A stretch of 33,423 bases of DNA, taken from Ophiostoma sp. CBS 140.51. Lineage: Eukaryota > Ascomycota > Sordariomycetes > Ophiostomatales > Ophiostomataceae. Position 1 is the first letter of the stretch; every line of letters begins with the position of its first letter. The stretch lies in assembly GCA_029298735.1 (NCBI GenBank), contig JANSLP010000344.1:1-33423 (forward strand), read 5' to 3'. Position numbers and translations under genes: made by a program. The notes beneath the pieces were generated by a model. It had not been told where the DNA came from, made no database searches, and was given only the letters and a program-made list of their open reading frames with translations. Below are positions 19,279 to 27,961 of this stretch, one piece after another.

Positions 19279-20446
19279 ATGGCGTGCCTGCCATGGCCCT
19301 CCCACATACAGTCACTTTATGTGACCGGAAAATACAGCGACCTCACAATCGAATGCGGGGGGAACATCTTCCGCTTGCACAGGGCAATCCTTTGTCTACG
19401 ATCAACCATCCTGGCTGAGGCTCTTGACGGGGATTTCATGGTAAGAGGCCAGTGGAACTTTGGTTTGGTAGTATTATTTGCATGATGGCATAAGTATTCC
19501 GTTTGCTAACCAATGGCGCTGATGCAGGAAGAGAAGACAAATGTCGTAAAGATTAGCAGATTCAATCCCGACACCGTCGAGAGGATGATCAAATACATTT
19601 ATGAATATCCAATCTTTTCCACTTACACTCCAATTTCGCTCCCGAACTTCTCCCCGTCAGCTTCTACGGCTGCAAACACTTCCAAAATCGCTCTTACAAG
19701 CCAAGGCCTCTTGTCGACGCCTGTGACTCTAAACCGCTCATCGACATCGACATCTTTGGGTGTCAATTCAACACCATCAACTTCGAGCCGCCCGACGACG
19801 CCAGTCTCATTGAGCATTTTCTCATCGAGCATTTTCTCATCGCCGACGACCCCATCGACACAGAGGACTACCCCGGCCTCCTCTCCCAATTCTTCCCTGA
19901 CCGTCGCCAAAAACGCTAAATCGCCATCCGGAACTTTGCCTGGCACGACGCAGACCCGCAAGAATGACCCGGCCGCCCCCCTAGTGAGGCAAAAGCTGAT
20001 GGAGCTTGTCCAGCTGAATGCCATTGGCGATTATTACAATGTTGCCGGCTTGTGCTCTGACACCATTTTCCACCTTCGTGCCCTTTTTGACAAACAATGG
20101 TCACCCGCAGATTTTCTTGCGGCCGCCCATATAGCATCCATGGCAACTAGCGACAAAACACCACAAGTTATTTACCGAGTATGCCGCCAAGAACGTGACG
20201 TCTCTCATGCCGTACCGTACCATGCCCGAGTTTGCGGGGTTGCTTAAGCTGCATGATTTTACTGCTGAATTCATGAACCAGAGAAATGACTCCTCGCCTA
20301 TCCTTACTGTCAAATTTGCCTTATACGCAATTGTGCAGGAAATCAAACAGATACAGGACAAGCTGAGCAACGACGAGGATTTGAGAAAGAAGTTCTCCCA
20401 GTCGATGGACTCATTGGTTGAAAAACTGGAACCGTTGAGACTGTGA
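19279..20446 (+). pseudogene. BTB/POZ paralog with one late frameshift
   Basis: Exon 1 is 19279-19440 (54 codons) and exon 2 starts at 19528; the 87 nt phase-0 intron has GTAAGA, GCTAAC and GATGCAG. The core shows K-Y-S-D-L-T-I-E-C-G-G-N-I-F-R-L-H-R-A-I-L-C and, after the intron, E-E-K-T-N-V-V-K-I-S-R-F-N and M-I-K-Y-I-Y. A long Ser/Thr/Pro linker of about 120 residues, much longer than in the other copies, includes a tandem S-I-F-S-S duplication. The helical domain starts L-V-Q-L-N-A-I-G-D-Y-Y-N-V. Near 20158-20165, at the G-D-K-x-L-H-K block, the phase changes (two bases short or one extra), and L-F-T-E-Y-A-A-K-N continues in the other frame to TGA at 20444-20446. With one indel in nearly 1.1 kb it is either a young pseudogene, an expressed truncated protein ending at 20247, or a base-call error. 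Confidence 0.6.
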
Positions 20447-21019
20447 TCTCCCTAAGGTTGCCAGCTGCTTTTCTGTAACTTTATATTATTGTTCTATTAG
20501 TTTTTTAGTTTTTTTTTTGAGCTCCTGGACGTTTTTATTTATTCAATTCGATTTTCATTGCCTTATCTGTTGCATTTCAATTGTTGGGAGAATTATTGCT
20601 CAATAACAGAACAACAAGAAAACATGCAAGAAAAATGGATAAAAAAAAGTACGGTGCATAGTATGACGATAAAAAAAGTCATATCTATTGTTTGACAATT
20701 GATGCGTATCTATATATTTTTATGAGAACGCAATTTGTATCACAAGAAATCGAACAGAATTGACGAAATCTAGTCACGTGCGCTAACCAATCTCGTCTTG
20801 GCAGGGCGTGGATGCTATCAGTCTCCCGCTATCGCAAGCCATCTTGGCGCTATTTTCCAGGCACTGTGTGCTGTAAGATGGCACCGTTTACTCAGTAACA
20901 GCAGCCATTATAGGGCATGATGCATATTTACAAAACACCCACGATGGATCTCCACATCGGGACATCCGCCTGCACTCCCGAGACAAACAGACCACACAAA
21001 CGCACGCCTTCACGACACG
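20447..21019. other. Boundary between accessory BTB region and compact gene block
   Basis: About 570 bp. The first 300 bp are AT-rich with long T and A runs (20503-20520, 20640-20648, 20700-20725); the last 250 bp are GC-richer and form the promoter and leader of the Zn2Cys6 gene starting at 21020. No gene is seen. Confidence 0.4.
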
Positions 21020-23284
21020 ATGCTGCCAACCCTTGCTCCCGCCACGCCATTACCGCCAACACCGAGCCGGAAGAGCCGCTCGCGACGCATCTTACAAGCA
21101 TGCGAGAACTGCCGGCGCAAGAAGCAGAGGTGCCCTGGTGAGCGGCCGTACTGTTCGTCGTGTCGGCGATTGGGCCAGACGTGTCGCTTTCCAGAGATTC
21201 CCTTTGGAGACCAGACGCCGATGCCAACACCCAGAAACAACACTGATGGCAATATTGATCCCACGCTCAAGTCATTTAACGATGCACCTACGCCAGCGGA
21301 CCAGTCGACATACATTCGGCGACTGGAAGACCGCCTTGCCCGGCTGGAGGAGCGATTGGAAGACAAGGATATTTCATCTCGACGAGAGGAAACACACGGC
21401 CTCGACATTGACGTCCCGACGTCACCTGCTATTACCGTCGCCGAATCCGTCGAAGATGCGACCCTTGATGCGGCACAACGGGTGTCAGCGCCAACTGGTC
21501 AGACACCCACGTCTTCAGTACATCAATTTCCATCTGTCCCAGTCATTGAAGAGGCTATTCGAGTCTACTTTCGATCATGCCATCGACAACCAATCTGGCT
21601 TTTCGAGCCACCGGGCTGTTTGACAGCAAGCTCACCCGATGCCATATTGTTGTGCATTCTGGCTCTCAGTAGCCGACATTCACCAGATGCATTAACGTTC
21701 ACCAATGAGCGCCTCCAGTCGCCAGCAGAATACAACAATGCCGCCCGTCGCATCATTCTTGAACAAGTGGCTGCCTCATCGGTCGACCTGGCCACTTTAC
21801 AGGCCCTCTGCCTTCTCTCCTTCTCGAACCTCGTCCTCGGCGACCTTCAACTGGCCTCTTTCCATGTTGGCCTTGCTGGCAGTCTGATGCAGTCTGCTGG
21901 TCTCGATACACATTTGTCATCTGATCGTACGCCTCTCCTCGAAAGCCAGCGGAGACTATTTTGGAGCGTACAGACTGTGGCAGTTTTGTGTGGCCTGCCG
22001 ACCAAGATCCCATCTACCTATGATCTGCATGCGCCATTCCTTATCACACCAGCCAACGCAGTCTGGAAAGCCATGAGGAGACCCGAATATGCCGACGAAC
22101 AAGCCCCTCTTCTCCCTCTTGATCCCGGCCGTCGAGGCGAACGCGGCAGTATTTGGGCGCACATGGTCCGGAGTGCCAGTCTATGGGGGCTAGTGAGAGC
22201 CTATGTCGGCAAGTGCTGCACACGTCGCAGCCGGGGACGAGATACTGGACTCGCACGCGAAGCACCCTGGCAGCCCGACTCGGACTACACGGCTATCAAT
22301 GCACAGCTTCTTGATATGGAGGGTGCTTTCCCAGTATCGTTTCGATATGACGCCTCCCGATTTCTTGAAAGATCGACGACAGAGCTGCGCCGCCACTCTG
22401 CATTTTGGCTGCCTTGGATGAAGATCCAAGTGACATACCACACGCTGCACGCCGTCCTCAACCATCCCTTCTTGTACTCACCGCGTGTGGCTCAGCCGAG
22501 ACCGCCACCGGGTCCCAACGCGTTCTGGAAGACGTCGACAGACCTGGCACTACTGCACAGCACATGGATTGCCCGTCTGCTGGGTATGGCAACCCACAAG
22601 GAACTCACACTCAGTGACCCCTTCTTTGGGTACGCTGCTGCCGTGGGTATTACGCTACACATGTACTGGTCACGGGTAGCTGATCCTGCCATTCGGTCTG
22701 CTGCAGAAAAGTACATTGATGCGTGCCGGATCTTCGTGGGAGAACTGGCACAACGGTGGCCTGTGTGTCGAAGCATCGAGGAAGATGTGGATAAGCTGAT
22801 GCATCTGTCGGCATCGACACCACCAGCAAACATTGACCCAGAACGGCATGCTGCATCCATGGCCGACAATGTGGCCCTGCTGTGGCGGATTCTCGACTTT
22901 GCAGCCATGCACCAGCCCAATGCACCAATGGGCCAGTCTCTCTTCGAGCCGTCCTTCTCAGAAACCCTTCAAGTGCCTACAAGCAGTCCTGAACCAATGC
23001 ATCTGCAGGACCCAGAGGTGGCTTCTCCACCCGAAGATTTCCAGACATCACTGGGCGATTATGCGGCGCCACCAGACTGGTTTGCACCACCTGGGCAGAC
23101 GGAACAGGAAGACAGCAACGATGCTGTACCATCCACAGTCGATGTCCCTCTCGATCTTGGATGGACGTCATGGGACAGCACAAACATGGCCGAGGCAACG
23201 GCGATGCTGTACGACCCGTTTGCACAGCTGTTTAGTAGCCGCGGCGGGCCAGATTATTCACGATGGTGGGATGGTAATCTGTAG
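21020..23284 (+). CDS. Zn2Cys6 fungal-specific transcription factor
   Basis: An intronless 754-residue frame. Residues 28-55 contain C-x2-C-x6-C-x6-C-x2-C-x6-C (C28, C31, C38, C45, C48, C55) preceded by a basic R-K-S-R-S-R-R stretch, the classic Gal4-type binuclear zinc cluster. A short dimerising coiled coil follows (R-R-L-E-D-R-L-A-R-L-E-E-R-L, about 100-113). From about residue 175 the protein matches the fungal-specific transcription-factor middle domain (V-I-E-E-A-I-R-V-Y-F-R-S-C-H). The C-terminus is acidic and aromatic, with D-Y, D-W-F and W-W-D elements fitting an activation domain. It is nuclear by family. Its 3' end converges with the cupin gene 58 bp away. It is the closest regulator to the cupin and oxidase pair and may control them; that is inference. 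Confidence 0.93.
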   Translation: MLPTLAPATPLPPTPSRKSRSRRILQACENCRRKKQRCPGERPYCSSCRRLGQTCRFPEIPFGDQTPMPTPRNNTDGNIDPTLKSFNDAPTPADQSTYIRRLEDRLARLEERLEDKDISSRREETHGLDIDVPTSPAITVAESVEDATLDAAQRVSAPTGQTPTSSVHQFPSVPVIEEAIRVYFRSCHRQPIWLFEPPGCLTASSPDAILLCILALSSRHSPDALTFTNERLQSPAEYNNAARRIILEQVAASSVDLATLQALCLLSFSNLVLGDLQLASFHVGLAGSLMQSAGLDTHLSSDRTPLLESQRRLFWSVQTVAVLCGLPTKIPSTYDLHAPFLITPANAVWKAMRRPEYADEQAPLLPLDPGRRGERGSIWAHMVRSASLWGLVRAYVGKCCTRRSRGRDTGLAREAPWQPDSDYTAINAQLLDMEGAFPVSFRYDASRFLERSTTELRRHSAFWLPWMKIQVTYHTLHAVLNHPFLYSPRVAQPRPPPGPNAFWKTSTDLALLHSTWIARLLGMATHKELTLSDPFFGYAAAVGITLHMYWSRVADPAIRSAAEKYIDACRIFVGELAQRWPVCRSIEEDVDKLMHLSASTPPANIDPERHAASMADNVALLWRILDFAAMHQPNAPMGQSLFEPSFSETLQVPTSSPEPMHLQDPEVASPPEDFQTSLGDYAAPPDWFAPPGQTEQEDSNDAVPSTVDVPLDLGWTSWDSTNMAEATAMLYDPFAQLFSSRGGPDYSRWWDGNL

Positions 23285-23342
23285 ACTGCTGGGTATATGT
23301 ATATATAGATATTAGAAAATATGTCCATCTTGCTAGTCCACG

Positions 23343-23921
23343 CTACTCCTTCACCCATAAACTCAACAAAGGACCATCCTTTCCCTTGACTGGATCTTCT
23401 TCCGGTACCGGTACATTTGACACCTCCTGTTGAATGGCCTCCATGTCTATACCCTCTTTCCCCAACTCGAATCGCCAATGTGGGCCATTCTACAAAGTCA
23501 GCGGTGAGCAATCAATTGACAAGAATGGGAGACCTACATTCGGATACAGTCCAACATAACTGTAGTCTTCTGTGCTTGACCCGCCCACATTGCAGTGCCC
23601 TGTCCCGGCGGGCAATACAATCACGTCTCCTGTCGTCAAAGGAATGGCCGTGCCTGTCGCTGGATCGTCGTCGCTGCCACAGCCGACAAGCATCGTTGAC
23701 GATCCGGCTATAACGCCATAGCATTCGTGAACATTCGGGTGGAAGTGGCGGACGTCAATGTGGCCCCAAGTGCCCTTTTTTGTCCAGGCATTCTTCTCGA
23801 GGAAGGATGTTGCGCTGTCCTCTGTGATGGGCCGTGGCAGTACTTGGCGGTAGACCAGCACGGGGACGACGTTATTGGGGGCGTGCTTGTTGGGCGCTAA
23901 CTGGTACGTTTCGGGGGACAT
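23343..23921 (-). CDS. Cupin-domain protein (YjlB-like)
   Basis: Exons 23921-23538 and 23489-23343 give 176 residues. The 48 nt phase-0 intron starts GTAGGT, contains GCTGAC and ends TTGTAG; reading through it instead would replace the conserved C-terminus with an unrelated tail. Cupin motif 1 is H-F-H-P-N-V-H-E (H59, H61, H65, E66) and motif 2 is L-P-A-G-T-G-H (P104-H109), so the metal-binding His and Glu residues are all present. The C-terminal N-G-P-H-W-R-F and P-E-E-D-P-V-x-G-K-D-G-P-L elements are characteristic of fungal and bacterial YjlB-type small cupins, whose substrate is not established. No signal peptide is visible with this start; upstream non-ATG extension was rejected. It shares a divergent promoter with the FAD oxidase, which suggests co-expression. 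Confidence 0.85.
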
Positions 23922-24391
23922 GGCGAGGGTGCTGAAGAGAACAAAATCCGATATGAATAAACTTTCGCAAGAAAACTTTGAAATAAAACAAGGTCTCAAG
24001 GCAATGCCAACGATCACAATGATTCTCAACGTTTAAGATTGATAAAGAGGAGGTGAGGTCGGCTAATGATCAGTCTCTCCGATCAGGTGATCGTTTAACT
24101 GCATTGATACACTGCCAAGACGCTTGAAAGACCCACGCAAGACCCTTGAACGAGGACAAATGATGACTCCACTGGCATGCGTCCGACGGTCGAGCCGGAT
24201 GTTTCGTGTGAAACAATTGGCTATAGATGATAATGAGGGCAAAATCGTGGGGTTGACAGGTTGATCTGATAGCAAGGAGATGCATCGGTATGTGTCCATA
24301 AAGATAAAAGCAGGACGTTTCTCTATTACCTACAACTGAACAAATTGCCACTCAATCACACCCTCTTCATATTCCTACCATAATTCACATC
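23922..24391. promoter_or_regulatory. Bidirectional promoter between cupin and FAD oxidase genes
   Basis: A 470 bp head-to-head spacer. On the oxidase side GATAAAAGC at 24303-24311 is TATA-like, about 85 bp before its ATG. CGG triplets of the type bound by Zn2Cys6 factors are scattered (for example around 24185-24200), but no clear palindromic pair stands out. The shared spacer implies coordinated regulation. Confidence 0.45.
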
Positions 24392-25726
24392 ATGACCGAC
24401 AAGTCTGCTCGCGTGGCCGTCCTCGGCGCTGGCTGCTGGGGCTTATCGACCGCCTACCACCTGCAAAAGGACGGCTACACCAACATTACCGTCTTTGACC
24501 GCGCCTCGGAGCTTCCCTCCAACCAATCGGCCGCCAACGACCTAAACAAGATTGTCCGCGCGCAGTACAGCGATGACTTTTACACCGATTTGGGACTCGA
24601 GGCCATTGCCGCCTGGAAGACGGAGGACTGGGCGCCCTACTTCCACCAGACGGGCCATTTGGTCATGCTCTCGGGCTACGCTTCTGAAAAGGCGCAAGGC
24701 ATTTTTGGTGGTGCCGCCAACTACATTAGCAACCACCGGACGATGAAGGGAAATGCCACACTGGGTCTGGACACGCCCGAAAAAATGCGGGAATTCTGCT
24801 GGCAGTTGACTGGCCCCTTGACCAACTTCAAGAGCTACTACAACCGCGCCGAAGGGTATGCACACTCAGCGCGGGCCGTGGGAGGCATTGCCGAGAAGCT
24901 CAAGGAGAGAGGGGTTAAGTTTGTACTGGGCCCCGAAGCCGGTCTGGTCGAGAAGCTGTTCTTTGAGGGGGAGGGCGAGGCTCGGCGGTGCATTGGTTTT
25001 ACGACGCACGACGGCACAACTCACAATGCCGATTTGGTTGTCTGTGCTCTCGGTGCCTATGGTGCCCAGCTCGTGCCCCAGGTTGGCCTTTTTAGTGTCG
25101 CTCGGTGCTGGTCTGTGGCCCACATCAAACTAACCCAGGACGAGTGTGATGTGCTGAGGGGCATCCCGGTGGTCAACTCCATGGACCTGGGATTCTTTTT
25201 TGAGCCCGATCCGGCCACTCGTCTGCTCAAATTGACGCCCCTCGGTGCTGGCTATAGCAACTATGGCTCGACACAGACCTCGCTGCCTCCTCTGGCCAGT
25301 GGCGACACTGCTCAAAACACAGCTTTGGCTGGATACGTCCCCCAGGCCGACGAGGTCCAGATGCGCCGTCTGCTGCAAGAGACACTCCCTTATCTAGCCG
25401 ACCGTCCGTTTGTCGAGAAGAAGATGTGCTGGTTCAGCGACACGGCCGACTCGGAGTACTGCATCGACTTTGTGCCCAACACATCAAAGTCTCTGGTGGT
25501 GCTGTCCGGTGACAGTGGCCACGGCTTCAAGATGATGCCTATTTTTGGTTCGTGGGTGAAGACGCTGCTGGAGGATGGCCAGCAAAAGCTGCCGAGATGG
25601 ACCTGGCGAAATGTGGATCCTGCTCAAGGTGGTGCCGATTGGGGCGGTGATGTCTCGTGGCGGTTTGGCGAGGCGGCAGAGACGAGTGCCATTGTGGAGG
25701 AGAGGCAGAAAGCAGAGGCAAAGTAA
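24392..25726 (+). CDS. FAD-dependent amine/amino-acid oxidase (MSOX/amadoriase-type)
   Basis: A single 444-residue frame of the DAO (D-amino-acid oxidase) superfamily. Residues 8-17 are the Rossmann motif V-A-V-L-G-A-G-C-W-G with the ribose-binding acidic D36. N-D-L-N-K-I-V-R (49-56) matches the signature seen in fructosyl-amine oxidases and saccharopine/sarcosine-type oxidases. C346 in M-C-W-F-S-D-T-A-D-S-E-Y sits where these enzymes attach FAD covalently. G-D-S-G-H-G-F-K-M-M-P (373-383) is the conserved C-terminal FAD-contact motif. Such enzymes oxidise secondary amines of amino acids with O2 and release H2O2. The exact substrate (fructosyl amino acid, saccharopine, pipecolate) cannot be read from sequence. 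The C-terminus A-E-A-K is not a peroxisomal PTS1 signal, unlike some relatives. Length is normal for the family. Confidence 0.88.
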   Translation: MTDKSARVAVLGAGCWGLSTAYHLQKDGYTNITVFDRASELPSNQSAANDLNKIVRAQYSDDFYTDLGLEAIAAWKTEDWAPYFHQTGHLVMLSGYASEKAQGIFGGAANYISNHRTMKGNATLGLDTPEKMREFCWQLTGPLTNFKSYYNRAEGYAHSARAVGGIAEKLKERGVKFVLGPEAGLVEKLFFEGEGEARRCIGFTTHDGTTHNADLVVCALGAYGAQLVPQVGLFSVARCWSVAHIKLTQDECDVLRGIPVVNSMDLGFFFEPDPATRLLKLTPLGAGYSNYGSTQTSLPPLASGDTAQNTALAGYVPQADEVQMRRLLQETLPYLADRPFVEKKMCWFSDTADSEYCIDFVPNTSKSLVVLSGDSGHGFKMMPIFGSWVKTLLEDGQQKLPRWTWRNVDPAQGGADWGGDVSWRFGEAAETSAIVEERQKAEAK

Positions 25727-25911
25727 ACATGACGAATAAAGAAAACGATGAAAGGTTTTGTGAGACCGATGAAATTATTCCATGGAAAGACTAATACTAC
25801 ATAGTAAGAATACAAAGCATATACATCTAGTATAACTACCCTGGACCAGCAATGTCGATGATGCGATTTGGTCCAGAGTGTAGAAATCTATTTTAGTTAT
25901 AATCCCTCATC

Positions 25912-26274
25912 TCAACGCTTTTTGTTTAAGAATACATGGTAGTCTAATACGGTGTCGAAGATGTCCTGGCTGAGAACAACTTTCTTGTCGCCGCCGGTTT
26001 GACCATGCACGTACTGGCCATACTTCTTGACGAGCGCCTCCGGTTCCTGCACGGCCAACCAAGTCTGGCTGGCGCCCATTTCTTTGAGAAGGATGTTGAA
26101 GGCGTAAAAGTCGGCGAGAATCGTGGTCTGCGTGGTCAGTGTCGACGGGGCAGACAGCCACAACATGTGTGTAGGGGTCGACGCGCGGTGGTGTTCGAGT
26201 TTCAAATGCGTACACCATTGTAGAAGGTCGTGCAGATGCAGGTATGCGTGTGTTTGATGTGATTGTTTTATCAT
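25912..26274 (-). CDS. Small unrecognised gene or 3' gene fragment
   Basis: From the first in-frame ATG at 26274 the minus strand encodes 120 residues ending at TGA 25914-25912. The last 70 residues look like a real folded segment: A-D-F-Y-A-F-N-I-L-L-K-E-M-G, S-Q-T-W-L-A-V-Q-E-P-E-A-L-V-K-K-Y-G, and K-K-V-V-L-S-Q-D-I-F-D. The frame stays open upstream to about 26430 with a protein-like composition but no ATG, so either an upstream exon is missing or this is a C-terminal remnant. It lies between the 3' end of the FAD oxidase (convergent, 185 bp) and the 3' end of the dehydratase gene (tandem, 204 bp), which leaves little room for a promoter. No family or function is recognised. Confidence 0.45.
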   Translation of the reverse strand: MIKQSHQTHAYLHLHDLLQWCTHLKLEHHRASTPTHMLWLSAPSTLTTQTTILADFYAFNILLKEMGASQTWLAVQEPEALVKKYGQYVHGQTGGDKKVVLSQDIFDTVLDYHVFLNKKR

Positions 26275-26478
26275 TGGATTGAGTAGGGATAAGACGAGAG
26301 CATGAAGAAGACGCAAGGCCAAAATACTTGCATTGTTTTGACACGATGATTGACTAGAAGGTAGCTGCTCGACGAGGTTACTTAATATGCAAGGAGCCGT
26401 ATGTACACACGAAGTTGATATTTTTTTTAGTTATCAGGGCAGCTGACTGCGCGATGACCTCGGCCGGCCCTTCCTGCC

Positions 26479-27558
26479 TTACTGCACATCTGCCAGCATG
26501 CAATCTTTTCCATTCTTCACCATCCCCAGCTTCCAAATAGGCTGTCCATCCTCACCATCCACCTTGCCAATTGTCCGCGCCAAGTACTCCTCACCGGCAT
26601 AGATGGGATTTACCGCACGGTAGCGAATGCTGCGTGGACTTTGGTTGAGTGCCGTGCCATGCGCATCTTGCCAAAAGTTGAGCATATTGATCAAGTTGAG
26701 GGGACCATGCACAACGAGTCCCTTGTGACTCTCACGCGTGTGCGTCCAGTGCTCGTTGTAGTGGATCTTGTGGCCGTTGAAGGTGAGGGCCGAGAAGCGG
26801 AAGAGGGCGACGGGGGACCACACAAAACGGCGGACAGTCCCTGTCTCGTCGGTCATGTCCTCTTGTGTGGATGGTTCGTTAAAATGCTGGAAAGCGGGCA
26901 GCTTCTTCTCGTCGCTCACTTCGGTTGGCGGCCGGAAGATCCAGGACCGGCGGTCGACCAGTACCAGCCCTCGTGGACTAAACAGCTGCTTCTCCACTTC
27001 GACCAACACCATGGGCTTCCCCGTGGTGGAGCTGACTTTGGGTTTCGCGCTCAACAAGCGGGTGTGCTCTTCAGCAATGTCTCCCACGAGAAGGCCGCTC
27101 TTGTCGCTCTCGGGAAGGTCCCACTTCATCTGCCCGCCTGCCCACATGCGATTCGAGAACGGCGCTGGGGCATTGTACGTGCGGTCGGTACCGTCGGGCC
27201 CCAACTGGGATTCGACGCCGCCTGGTGTAAAGTAGACGAGGTGGTAGCCTGCGGGGACGGGCGTGCCTTCGGGAAGAACTGTGTCGTCTGTGACCTCAAC
27301 ACCCGAAACGGTGGGCCGACCGAGCGTAAAGGCCAGCTTGGCAAGCTGGTTGGCATCAATCAACTGTTTCCGGACGACGGTACGGTCGCTGTGGTCGGCC
27401 AATAGCTGGTCGGCGGCTTGGGCGGCGATTCGTTTTGACTCTTCGGCGCCGTTTCGGAGGGGTGTTGAAGTCGTAAATGAGCGGGCGGCGAGGCTCTGTG
27501 CAGACCCTGCACGGCACACGCGCAGTGTTTGCGGTCGTATTCTTGTTGCGGCATTCAT
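26479..27558 (-). CDS. Mitochondrial HTD2/MaoC-like hydroxyacyl-thioester dehydratase
   Basis: An intronless frame of 359 residues from the ATG at 27558. Residues 1-35 are rich in Arg, Ser and Ala with no acidic residue (M-N-A-A-T-R-I-R...S-F-T-T-S-T-P-L), a mitochondrial presequence. The body is a double-hotdog fold: an N-terminal hotdog with N-A-P-A-P-F-S-N-R-M-W-A-G-G (129-142) and a C-terminal hotdog with the hydratase-2 motif F-R-F-S-A-L-T-F-N-G-H-K-I-H-Y-N (253-268) and L-V-V-H-G-P-L (281-287). These features match fungal HTD2-type proteins, which dehydrate 3-hydroxyacyl thioesters in mitochondrial type II fatty acid synthesis; mesaconyl-CoA hydratase-like enzymes share the fold. An in-frame TTG 36 nt upstream was not used. 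No lesions are visible. Confidence 0.88.
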   Translation of the reverse strand: MNAATRIRPQTLRVCRAGSAQSLAARSFTTSTPLRNGAEESKRIAAQAADQLLADHSDRTVVRKQLIDANQLAKLAFTLGRPTVSGVEVTDDTVLPEGTPVPAGYHLVYFTPGGVESQLGPDGTDRTYNAPAPFSNRMWAGGQMKWDLPESDKSGLLVGDIAEEHTRLLSAKPKVSSTTGKPMVLVEVEKQLFSPRGLVLVDRRSWIFRPPTEVSDEKKLPAFQHFNEPSTQEDMTDETGTVRRFVWSPVALFRFSALTFNGHKIHYNEHWTHTRESHKGLVVHGPLNLINMLNFWQDAHGTALNQSPRSIRYRAVNPIYAGEEYLARTIGKVDGEDGQPIWKLGMVKNGKDCMLADVQ

Positions 27559-27961
27559 TGTCGGTGTTGTTGTGTGAGATAGTCGTGATGTCAAAGTGAG
27601 AGAAATCGAGAAGCCGCGACAGGAAAGCTCACGAGAGCTCTTGTACTGACGTCGAATTGACGAGGAGTGGGCCCACCTCCGCCAAATCGCTGCTGTTTTG
27701 AGTCGGCTACTTCGCTAAACCCCGCGAATTTTGGAGTTTACAGGGGCAAGTAGCCGAGTTTAGTGGGGTATTTTAAAGGTGTCGGCACTAACATTTAGGG
27801 GCCTCCAAAGCATTCAGGAAATGAGATCACGAGAGACGGCGACAAAAACAAAGACAAGAAGAAAGGAAGCAGTGGTTGGGGAAAGGATACAATTCGTTAT
27901 TCAATCGCTGTATAATACAAAAAAGGTATATAAAAGTGCCCATCCGGTCATCAAGTCCACC
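27559..27961. promoter_or_regulatory. Upstream region of the dehydratase gene
   Basis: About 400 bp between the start of the dehydratase gene and the 3' end of the next minus-strand gene. It contains TGACGTCG at 27648-27655 (a CRE/ATF-like half-palindrome) and the inverted repeat listed separately at 27703-27757. The part from 27830 to 27960 is A-rich and probably the 3' flank of the Zn2Cys6 gene. Confidence 0.4.
27703..27757. repeat. Short inverted repeat TCGGCTACTT
   Basis: TCGGCTACTT at 27703-27712 is repeated perfectly inverted as AAGTAGCCGA at 27748-27757, 35 bp apart. CTAAACCCC (27715-27723) and GTTTAGTGGGG (27758-27768) form a second imperfect inverted pair. It lies 145-210 bp upstream of the dehydratase ATG. 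It could be a regulatory palindrome or the remains of a small transposon end. Confidence 0.55.

Noticed and set aside
26641..27405. 254-codon plus-strand frame opposite the dehydratase gene
   Set aside because: Antisense shadow; the minus strand carries the conserved hotdog motifs and the mitochondrial presequence.
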